Part shown: positions 7,340 to 11,994 of the stretch, piece by piece | How positions within the stretch are numbered: the first letter of the stretch is position 1 | Layout of the letters: each line of letters begins with the position of its first letter | Assembly: GCA_938075575.1 (NCBI GenBank) | Contig: CALJHI010000030.1 | Coordinates: forward strand, 1 to 11,994 | Source of the DNA: an uncultured SAR86 cluster bacterium | GTDB taxonomy: Bacteria; Pseudomonadota; Gammaproteobacteria; Magnimaribacterales; D2472 | DNA: 11,994 bases | Direction of reading: 5' to 3' | The notes under the pieces: model-generated | What the model saw: only the letters and a program-made list of their open reading frames with translations | Told to the model about the DNA's origin: nothing | Databases searched by the model: none | Made by a program: the position numbers and the translations under genes

Positions 7340-7789
7340 TTATTCCTTAATGGATCCTCCGGCCTTTTCAATAGAAGCTTTGGCACCTTTTGTCACTTTT
7401 ATTCCTTCAATATTCATTTTTGAAGAAACTTCAAAATCGCCAAAGATTTTAACTTTTTTAATAGATTTACCTATAACTTTATTGTCTATAAGGGTTTCAA
7501 GAGTAACTTTTTCCATCCCGTCAATTGTTCTTAAGTTAACTTCCTTAAGATGATTATTTTTTCTAGAAGAAAATCCAAATTTAGGCAGTCTTTGCTGCAA
7601 AGGCATTTGCCCGCCTTCAAAACCAAGTCTAACGCTTCCACCAGATCTAGATTTCTGACCCTTATGACCTCTTCCAGCTGTTTTACCAGTACCAGACCCT
7701 ATTCCTCTTCCAACTCTTTTTCTATCTTTAGAAGTAGCTTCGTTAGATAAAGAGTTTAAGGCCAATTCTTTTTTCTCAGTTTCACTCAT
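7340..7789 (-). CDS. rplO: Large-subunit ribosomal protein L15 (uL15)
   Basis: uL15 binds 23S rRNA with a long basic N-terminal extension that threads into the subunit. Family motifs are RGIGSGTGKTAGRGHKGQKS (28-47), GFEGGQMPLQQRLPKFGF (56-73) and a C-terminal domain ending EKAGGSIKE. It has 149 residues against 144 in E. coli. The extra part is a charged N-terminal leader (MSETEKKE) before LALNSLSNE, which lines up with the start of E. coli L15. The ATG used is the only one available near the N-terminus and has AGGA 9 nt upstream, so the leader is probably real. It lies 5 bp after rpmD and 2 bp before secY. Confidence 0.97.
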   Translation of the reverse strand: MSETEKKELALNSLSNEATSKDRKRVGRGIGSGTGKTAGRGHKGQKSRSGGSVRLGFEGGQMPLQQRLPKFGFSSRKNNHLKEVNLRTIDGMEKVTLETLIDNKVIGKSIKKVKIFGDFEVSSKMNIEGIKVTKGAKASIEKAGGSIKE

Positions 7790-7794
7790 TTTAA

Positions 7795-7980
7795 TTATTC
7801 CTGGATTTCAATCATGTCTGAAATTTTATTAATCATTCCTCTATTGCTAGGCGTATCAATAATAGTGACGGTTTGGTTTAGTTTTTTAAACCCAAGTCCT
7901 TTTATGCATAGCTTATGCTTCTGCATTCTACCAATGCCACTTTTAACTAATTTAATATTAATTGTTTTTTCTTTACTCAT
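7795..7980 (-). CDS. rpmD: Large-subunit ribosomal protein L30 (uL30)
   Basis: uL30 is a small alpha/beta large-subunit protein that binds 23S rRNA. The 61-residue product (E. coli 59) reads KTINIKLVKSGIGRM (5-19), then CIKGLGFKKLNQTVTIIDTP and NRGMINKISDMIEI, the normal L30 pattern. It overlaps the end of rpsE by 4 bases (ATGA). No strong Shine-Dalgarno is placed at the usual distance, so translation probably depends on coupling to rpsE. It sits between rpsE and rplO as in E. coli. Confidence 0.97.
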   Translation of the reverse strand: MSKEKTINIKLVKSGIGRMQKHKLCIKGLGFKKLNQTVTIIDTPSNRGMINKISDMIEIQE

Positions 7981-8489
7981 GATATTTGCTCAACCTTGAT
8001 TCCTCTTCTGCTAGCAACTGTTTCAGGTGACTCCATTGCGCTTAAGGCATTTATGGTAGCTCTAACAACATTCACTGGATTTGTAGAGCCATAACATTTT
8101 GCTAAAACATTCTGTACTCCAGCTAATTCAAGAACTGCTCTCATAGCGCCACCAGCAATAATACCGGTACCTTCTGATGCAGGCTGCATATATACATTAG
8201 CTGAACCATGCTTAGCTTTGATTGGATACCAAATAGTAGTGTTATTTAACTCAACCTCGACCATGCTTCTTCTAGCATTTTCCATAGCTTTTTGTATTGC
8301 AATTGGGACTTCTTTTGCCTTACCTCTACCAAAACCAACCCTTCCATTTCCATCACCAACTACAGTCAAAGCTGTAAATCCAAAGATTCTTCCACCTTTA
8401 ACAACTTTTGCAACTCTATTAACTTGAACTAACTTTTCTTCAAGAGCATCTTGTTGTTGATTATTTGCGTTATGTCTATTGTCTTTCAT
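7977..8489 (-). CDS. rpsE: Small-subunit ribosomal protein S5 (uS5)
   Basis: uS5 lines the mRNA entry site of the 30S subunit and contributes to decoding fidelity. The N-terminal dsRBD-like domain has VKGGRIFGFTALTVVGDGNG (30-49) and RVGFGRGKAKEVP (50-62). The C-terminal domain has QPASEGTGIIAGGAMRAVLE and YGSTNPVNVVRATI. Length is 170 against 167 in E. coli. The first 15 residues are rich in Asn and Gln (MKDNRHNANNQQQD), a mildly unusual leader. The nearest GGAG is about 14 nt from the ATG, so initiation may rely partly on coupling with rplR 8 bp upstream. Its own stop overlaps the rpmD start. Confidence 0.97.
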   Translation of the reverse strand: MKDNRHNANNQQQDALEEKLVQVNRVAKVVKGGRIFGFTALTVVGDGNGRVGFGRGKAKEVPIAIQKAMENARRSMVEVELNNTTIWYPIKAKHGSANVYMQPASEGTGIIAGGAMRAVLELAGVQNVLAKCYGSTNPVNVVRATINALSAMESPETVASRRGIKVEQIS

Positions 8490-8497
8490 AATATTAA

Positions 8498-8845
8498 TTA
8501 AAACTCCAAGCCTGCATCTCTTGCTGAATCAGCAAGCGCCTTTATACGGCCATGATATTTGTATCCAGATCTATCAAAAACTACTTTTTTAACTCCAATT
8601 TCTAAAGCACGTTCAGCAACTTTTTTGCCAACAGCCGCAGCAGCTTTGACATTATTTGATTTTTCTTCAACCTCTTTTTCTACAGTTGATGCAGATGCAA
8701 TAACGGTTGTTCCTAAGCTATCAAAGATTTGTGCATAAAAATGTTGAGATGATCTATAAACCGTCAAGCGTGGTTTTTCTTGATGCCTAATACCCATCCT
8801 AGTTTTTTTTGCTCTTCTAAGCCTTGAAATATTCTTAATGCTCAT
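8498..8845 (-). CDS. rplR: Large-subunit ribosomal protein L18 (uL18)
   Basis: uL18 binds 5S rRNA and, with L5, anchors the central protuberance of the 50S subunit. The 115-residue product (E. coli 117) starts with the basic segment SRLRRAKKTRMGIRHQEKPR (7-26). It then has LTVYRSSQHFYAQIFD, and its C-terminal part FDRSGYKYHGRIKALADSAR is followed by DAGLEF, all typical of the family. A strong GGAGG lies 7 nt before the ATG, within the last codons of rplF. The rplF stop and the rplR start abut with no base between, so the two are tightly coupled. Confidence 0.98.
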   Translation of the reverse strand: MSIKNISRLRRAKKTRMGIRHQEKPRLTVYRSSQHFYAQIFDSLGTTVIASASTVEKEVEEKSNNVKAAAAVGKKVAERALEIGVKKVVFDRSGYKYHGRIKALADSARDAGLEF

Positions 8846-9391
8846 TTACGCACCTCCAGCAGCTTTCTTAGCTTCTTTTCTTCTAATATTTTCATCTGCA
8901 TATTTGACACCCTTACCTTTATATGGCTCTGGTGGTCTAAACGCTCTAATTTCTGCAGCAGCCTGACCAAGAGCTTGTTTATCAAAGCTCTTAAGGACAA
9001 CTTCTGTCTGTGATGGAGTTTCCACTGAAACAACTTCAGGTAGTTGATATTTAACGGGGTGAGAAAACCCTAAAGTAAGCTCAAGTAATTTACCCGATGC
9101 TTTAGCCCTGTATCCAACTCCCTTTAGTTCTAATTTTTTCTCAAATCCAGATGAAACGCCAATAACCATGTTGTTAATAAGCGCTCGAGATGTTCCTGCC
9201 AAAGCGGTAGATTCTTTTGAATCTTCATCATATTTGACTGTTGCTGTATTGTCAGAAACTTCAAGAGAAGTAGTGCTCAATAATTCAAAAGACATTTCTC
9301 CTAATTTTCCTTTAACATTCACAACATTAGAATCAACTGAAAGTGAAACACCATCAGGAATTGAAATAGGATTTTTTGCAACTCTAGACAT
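8846..9391 (-). CDS. rplF: Large-subunit ribosomal protein L6 (uL6)
   Basis: uL6 lies near the base of the L7/L12 stalk, next to the sarcin-ricin loop used by translation factors. The 181-residue product (E. coli 177) begins MSRVAKNPISIPDGVSLSVD. It has two tandem L6 folds, the second containing KLELKGVGYRAKASGKLLEL and GFSHPV, and ends with PPEPYKGKGVKYADENIRRK and then EAKKAAGGA. The Shine-Dalgarno GAGG lies 8 nt before the ATG, within rpsH. It directly abuts both rpsH upstream and rplR downstream (no intervening bases). Confidence 0.98.
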   Translation of the reverse strand: MSRVAKNPISIPDGVSLSVDSNVVNVKGKLGEMSFELLSTTSLEVSDNTATVKYDEDSKESTALAGTSRALINNMVIGVSSGFEKKLELKGVGYRAKASGKLLELTLGFSHPVKYQLPEVVSVETPSQTEVVLKSFDKQALGQAAAEIRAFRPPEPYKGKGVKYADENIRRKEAKKAAGGA

Positions 9392-9787
9392 CTAAAATAC
9401 CTCGCATAGAATTTCGCCGCCAATATTTTTTGACTTAGCATCTTTATCAGTCATTAATCCTTGGTTTGTTGAAACAATAAATGAACCAAGACCATTTTTA
9501 ACCTGTTTAAGGTCAGATGCTGCTGAATATTTTCTCAAACTAGGCTTACTGATCCTTGAAATATTTTTGATAACAGGTTTTTCATTATGATACTTAAGAG
9601 CTATCTTAATCATTGGCTTGCCTTCATTCTCTGTTTTTTCACAGCCCTTAAGGTAACCTTCACGAACAAGCACATCAACTAGCTGATGCTTTAGTTTTGA
9701 ATACGGTGCATCAACATGAACTTTGCCACGCATTAATCCGTTACGTATTCTTGTTAAACAATCTGAAATGGGATCTTGAAAACTCAT
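9392..9787 (-). CDS. rpsH: Small-subunit ribosomal protein S8 (uS8)
   Basis: uS8 is an early 16S rRNA-binding protein of the 30S body. In E. coli it also represses the spc operon by binding mRNA near the rplE start. The 131-residue product (E. coli 130) begins with FQDPISDCLTRIRNGLMRGK (3-22) and ends with a typical S8 core, including SKNIGGEILCEVF. It stops with TAG, whereas nearly all neighbours use TAA. The region before the ATG has only a weak TTGGT-type ribosome-binding site. The gap from rpsN is 4 bp. An E. coli-like S8 operator could not be identified by eye at the rplX/rplE junction. Confidence 0.97.
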   Translation of the reverse strand: MSFQDPISDCLTRIRNGLMRGKVHVDAPYSKLKHQLVDVLVREGYLKGCEKTENEGKPMIKIALKYHNEKPVIKNISRISKPSLRKYSAASDLKQVKNGLGSFIVSTNQGLMTDKDAKSKNIGGEILCEVF

Positions 9788-9791
9788 ATTA

Positions 9792-10097
9792 TTACCAACT
9801 TGATTTTACTAAACCTGGAATATCGCCTCTCATAGCTGCTTCTCTGAGCTTGATTCTACTTAGCCCAAATTTTCTATAAACAGCATGCGGTCTTCCAGTT
9901 ACTTGACATCTTCTAACAACTCTAGAGGGACTAGCATTCCTAGGAAGTTTTTGAAACTTCTTATATGCCTCATACCTTTCTTCGCTCGGCAAACTAAGGT
10001 CAGAAAAAATTGCCTTAAGATCTGCTCTTTTAGAAGCAAACTTAGCAACAGTTTTTATTCGCTTATTTTCTCTTGCAATCATTGATTTTTTAGCCAT
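9792..10097 (-). CDS. rpsN: Small-subunit ribosomal protein S14 (uS14), long zinc-free form
   Basis: uS14 is a late-assembling head protein of the 30S subunit. The product has 101 residues, the length of the E. coli-type form. It starts MAKKSMIARENKRIKTVAKF and ends RKFGLSRIKLREAAMRGDIP followed by GLVKSSW. The CxxC pairs of the short zinc-binding form are absent: only C64 is present, in RRCQVTGRPHAVYRKFG. Its 101-aa zinc-free form fits the gammaproteobacterial assignment. AGGT 8 nt before the ATG serves as ribosome-binding site in the 10-bp gap after rplE. Confidence 0.98.
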   Translation of the reverse strand: MAKKSMIARENKRIKTVAKFASKRADLKAIFSDLSLPSEERYEAYKKFQKLPRNASPSRVVRRCQVTGRPHAVYRKFGLSRIKLREAAMRGDIPGLVKSSW

Positions 10098-10107
10098 AAA
10101 TTTATAC

Positions 10108-10647
10108 CTATTTTTTAAATGGAAATTCTAAAACTTCTAATAGAGCTTTAGCATGTTCTATATTTGTTGCAGATGTATTAATACAAACATCCATGCCTCT
10201 GATGTTATCAATATTATCGTAATTAATTTCTGGGAAAATAATTTGCTCTTTAATACCAAAATTATAATTTCCCTGCCCATCAAAAGATTTTGGATTAAGG
10301 CCTCTAAAATCTCTTTCCCTTGGTATGGCTATGTTAATAAGTCTTTCCATAAACTCATACATTTTATCGCCTCTAAGAGTAACTTTGCAGCCCAGGGGCC
10401 AACCCTCTCTTATTTTAAAACTCGCAACAGATTTTCTTGCTTTGGTTATGACTGGTTTCTGGCCAGCAATCGCAGTAAGATTTTGCACAGCAGACTCTAG
10501 ATGTTTTTTGTCATTTGCAGCCTCGCCAACTCCCATGTTTATGACCACCTTGGTAAGTTTAGGAACTGCCATAACATTTTTTAACCCTAGCTTCTCTTGA
10601 AGGACAGGTACAAGTTGATTCTTATATGTTTCTTTTAGATTTGACAT
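10108..10647 (-). CDS. rplE: Large-subunit ribosomal protein L5 (uL5)
   Basis: uL5 binds 5S rRNA, sits in the central protuberance and contacts P-site tRNA and S13. It has 179 residues, as in E. coli. It carries VPKLTKVVINMGVGEAANDK (28-47), GQKPVITKARKSVASFKIRE and PRERDFRGLNPKSFDGQGNY, the family signature region, with a C-terminus LLEVLEFPFKK. Its ATG overlaps the rplX stop by one base (TAATG), and the purine-rich AAAGAGA upstream can serve as ribosome-binding site. In E. coli the S8 regulatory site covers this start. Here the overlap changes that geometry. Confidence 0.98.
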   Translation of the reverse strand: MSNLKETYKNQLVPVLQEKLGLKNVMAVPKLTKVVINMGVGEAANDKKHLESAVQNLTAIAGQKPVITKARKSVASFKIREGWPLGCKVTLRGDKMYEFMERLINIAIPRERDFRGLNPKSFDGQGNYNFGIKEQIIFPEINYDNIDNIRGMDVCINTSATNIEHAKALLEVLEFPFKK

Positions 10648-10976
10648 TATTTAATCTCTTTATTGCTTGATTTGAATAATCTAATTTTCTTCCCATCTTT
10701 ATCAACAGAATAAGAAATTTTGTCTTTAGTCTTAGTATTTGAATTCCAAATAGCAAGATTAGATAAATCAATAGATGATTCTTGCTCGACTACACCGCCA
10801 GTAATTCCCATCTCTGGATTAGGCTTAGTATGCTTTTTAACCATATTAATACCAGTGACTATTCCTTTGTTCTTTGATTTGTGGATTTGTCTAAGTGTGC
10901 CTGTTTTGCCAACATCTCTTCCAGCCAGAACCACAACCTCATCTCCAGTTCTTAATTTAGTAGTTATATTTCCCAT
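10647..10976 (-). CDS. rplX: Large-subunit ribosomal protein L24 (uL24)
   Basis: uL24 is an early assembly initiator of the 50S subunit, placed near the tunnel exit. The 109-residue product (E. coli 104) has an N-terminal KOW motif, TGDEVVVLAGRDVGKTGTLR (10-29), followed by GINMVKKHTKPNP and GGVVEQESSIDLSNLAIWN, all typical. AGAGG lies 9 nt before the ATG, inside the end of rplN. The gap from rplN is 1 bp and the stop overlaps the rplE start by one base. The C-terminal end is lysine rich (RLFKSSNKEIK). Confidence 0.98.
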   Translation of the reverse strand: MGNITTKLRTGDEVVVLAGRDVGKTGTLRQIHKSKNKGIVTGINMVKKHTKPNPEMGITGGVVEQESSIDLSNLAIWNSNTKTKDKISYSVDKDGKKIRLFKSSNKEIK

Positions 10977-10977
10977 T

Positions 10978-11346
10978 TTATAAAACCTCTGGAGCCAAAG
11001 ATAATATTTTCATATGACTTCCATCTCTAAGCTCTCTTGTTACTGGGCCAAAAACCCTAGTTCCAATTGGAGCTTTTTGATTGTTAATAAGAACAGCTGC
11101 ATTTTCATCAAACTTAATTAATGAGCCATCCTTTCTTCTAACGCCTTTTTTTGTTCTTACAATAAGCGCATCAACAACTTGCCCTTTCTTAACCTTTCCA
11201 GTTGGAATAGCCTCTCTAACTGCAACTTTAATAATATCGCCAATATTTGCATATCTTCTTTTAGACCCACCTAAAACTTTTATACACATAACACTTCTAG
11301 CGCCGCTATTATCCGCAATTTTTAATAGTGATTGCATTTGAATCAT
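10978..11346 (-). CDS. rplN: Large-subunit ribosomal protein L14 (uL14)
   Basis: uL14 lies at the subunit interface, takes part in an intersubunit bridge and is the docking site for the silencing factor RsfS in other bacteria. It has 122 residues (E. coli 123). It starts MIQMQSLLKIADNSGARSVM and contains CIKVLGGSKRRYANIGDIIK. The C-terminal blocks FDENAAVLINNQKAPIGTRV and FGPVTRELR are nearly invariant in the family. GGAG lies 8 nt before the ATG, within rpsQ. The ATG overlaps the rpsQ stop by one base. In E. coli this boundary holds the spc promoter; here there is no spacer. Confidence 0.98.
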   Translation of the reverse strand: MIQMQSLLKIADNSGARSVMCIKVLGGSKRRYANIGDIIKVAVREAIPTGKVKKGQVVDALIVRTKKGVRRKDGSLIKFDENAAVLINNQKAPIGTRVFGPVTRELRDGSHMKILSLAPEVL

Positions 11347-11639
11347 TATTTGCTCTCCTCTTCTGTAGAATCTGACGAAATAGGAGTACTGGTTGCTGCA
11401 GCAGCATCAACTAACATCCATGTTTTACTTTTTGAAATTGGCCTACACTCCTTAACCGTAACTATGTCGCCAATAGCTGCTGAATTTTGCTCATCATGAG
11501 CATGCACTTTTGTAGATCTTTTGATAATCTTTCCATACAAAGGATGCTTAACCTTTCTCTCAATTTGAACTGTGATAGTTTTATCAGCCTTGTCACTTGT
11601 AACAACGCCTGTTAAAACTCTTGGGTTAGAATTTTCCAT
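11346..11639 (-). CDS. rpsQ: Small-subunit ribosomal protein S17 (uS17) with an acidic C-terminal tail
   Basis: uS17 is an OB-fold protein that binds helices 7 and 11 of 16S rRNA early in 30S assembly. The core is clear: VLTGVVTSDKADKTITVQIE (8-27), RKVKHPLYGKIIKRSTKVHA (28-47), HDE, then IGDIVTVKECRPISKSKTW (56-74). Length is 97 against 84 in E. coli. After residue 78 the sequence diverges into a low-complexity tail of Ala, Ser and Thr ending STEEESK, acidic where the protein body is basic. AGGAT lies 8 nt upstream of the ATG within rpmC. The ATG overlaps the rpmC stop by one base, and its own stop overlaps the rplN start. Confidence 0.97.
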   Translation of the reverse strand: MENSNPRVLTGVVTSDKADKTITVQIERKVKHPLYGKIIKRSTKVHAHDEQNSAAIGDIVTVKECRPISKSKTWMLVDAAAATSTPISSDSTEEESK

Positions 11640-11845
11640 TATTTATCATCCTGTAATTTATTCGCATTCATTAATGTCTTAATTCTCGCAATTTTTTTCT
11701 TTAGGTCACCAAGCTGATTGGTTTCATTTAACTGACCAGTTTTATGCTTAATTCGTAAAGTGAATTGAGCCTCCCGCGCAACAATCAATTCAGCCGCAAG
11801 CTCTTTAGCATTTTTCTTTGTTAACTCAGCAAATTCTTTATTCAT
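11639..11845 (-). CDS. rpmC: Large-subunit ribosomal protein L29 (uL29)
   Basis: uL29 is a two-helix hairpin protein at the tunnel exit, close to the docking site of trigger factor and signal recognition particle. The 68-residue product (E. coli 63) shows KNAKELAAELIVAREAQFTL (12-31), RIKHKTGQLNETNQLGDLKK (32-51) and then KIARIKTLMNANKLQDDK, the usual pattern of conserved N-terminal LR-type helix and C-terminal K/R-rich helix. AAGGA lies 7 nt before the ATG, inside rplP. The rplP stop directly abuts this ATG. The short extra C-terminal NKLQDDK is not conserved in E. coli. Confidence 0.96.
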   Translation of the reverse strand: MNKEFAELTKKNAKELAAELIVAREAQFTLRIKHKTGQLNETNQLGDLKKKIARIKTLMNANKLQDDK

Positions 11846-11994
11846 TTATACGTCCTTACTAATAAAATGAGTTTTTACTGGTAACTTGGCTGAAGCAAGT
11901 TTAAATGCTTCTCTAGCTAGTTCTTCAGTAACGCCGGCCATCTCAAACATAACTTTACCTGGCTGAACTAAAGCTACCCAGTACTCAACATTAC
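11846..11994 (-). CDS. rplP: Large-subunit ribosomal protein L16 (uL16), C-terminal part (cut by right window edge)
   Basis: These are the last 48 codons plus two bases of rplP. The product contacts 5S rRNA and the A-site tRNA region of the 50S subunit. The visible part begins NVEYWVALVQPGKVMFEMAG, continues VTEELAREAFKLASAKLPVK and ends THFISKDV with TAA, closely following the C-terminus of E. coli L16. The N-terminal domain, including the arginine that is hydroxylated in E. coli L16, lies outside the window. The stop abuts the rpmC start. Its presence upstream shows the S10-type genes continue to the right. Confidence 0.96.
   Translation of the reverse strand, partial: NVEYWVALVQPGKVMFEMAGVTEELAREAFKLASAKLPVKTHFISKDV

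Noticed and set aside
7762..7789. Possible wrong start for rplO because of the extra charged N-terminus
   Set aside because: No downstream ATG exists before the conserved region, and the chosen ATG has AGGA at 9 nt and a 5-bp gap to rpmD. The extension is best taken as real.
8842..9033. Minus-strand open frame of 63 codons in another frame of rplF
   Set aside because: It overlaps the C-terminal third of the well-conserved L6 gene and has no family resemblance. It is an out-of-frame shadow.
9392..9394. TAG stop of rpsH as a sign of recoding or an amber extension
   Set aside because: The S8 product has normal length and a normal C-terminus, and the stop directly abuts the rplF ATG. It is an ordinary stop.
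10153..10500. Plus-strand open frame of 115 codons opposite rplE
   Set aside because: It is an antisense shadow of the clearly identified L5 gene. Its translation resembles no family I recognise, and it lies within a continuous minus-strand operon.
3145..11994. Possible mobile element, CRISPR array or novel gene cluster
   Set aside because: Every stretch is accounted for by conserved ribosomal, rpoA and secY genes with gaps of at most 21 bp. No repeats or atypical genes were seen.

Overview
The window is an AT-rich (roughly mid-30s % GC by eye), extremely compact stretch of a bacterial chromosome. Its proteins resemble gammaproteobacterial homologues throughout: UvrA (939 aa), RpoA with the TVRSTNCLKAE DNA-binding motif, zinc-free 101-aa S14 and SecY all align by eye with E. 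coli. The order rplP-rpmC-rpsQ-rplN-rplX-rplE-rpsN-rpsH-rplF-rplR-rpsE-rpmD-rplO-secY-rpmJ-rpsM-rpsK-rpsD-rpoA-rplQ is the classic S10/spc/alpha order. Low GC, A/T-rich codon choice and near-absent intergenic DNA suggest a streamlined, probably marine gammaproteobacterium (SAR86-like or similar). That placement is inference and the sequence alone does not prove it.

Layout. Positions 1-252 (minus) hold the N-terminal 84 codons of ssb. A 70-bp divergent spacer follows, then uvrA on the plus strand (323-3142). Only 2 bp after the uvrA stop, the convergent ribosomal-protein run begins. It occupies the minus strand from 3145 to the right edge: 20 genes, the first of them (rplP) cut by the window. 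The gaps within this run add up to about 74 bp, and several genes overlap by 1 or 4 bases or abut exactly. The short L36 gene (rpmJ) sits at 5924-6040, between secY and rpsM.

How the genes work together. The minus-strand run encodes ribosomal proteins of both subunits, the RNA polymerase alpha subunit and the SecY translocon pore, so transcription, translation and secretion capacity are made from one unit. The plus-strand gene is the damage-recognition subunit of nucleotide excision repair, and it is divergent from the single-strand DNA-binding protein gene, an arrangement also found in E. coli.

No mobile element, CRISPR array, tRNA, rRNA or novel gene system was found; this is core-genome DNA. 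The most noteworthy feature is a strong intrinsic terminator for the ribosomal operon written inside the last codons of uvrA (3094-3124). Its U-tract is good only on the minus strand. Also notable are the loss of the spacers that in E. coli hold the spc promoter and the S4-binding alpha-operon leader, the absence of an SOS box between ssb and uvrA, and acidic C-terminal tails on S17 and L17.
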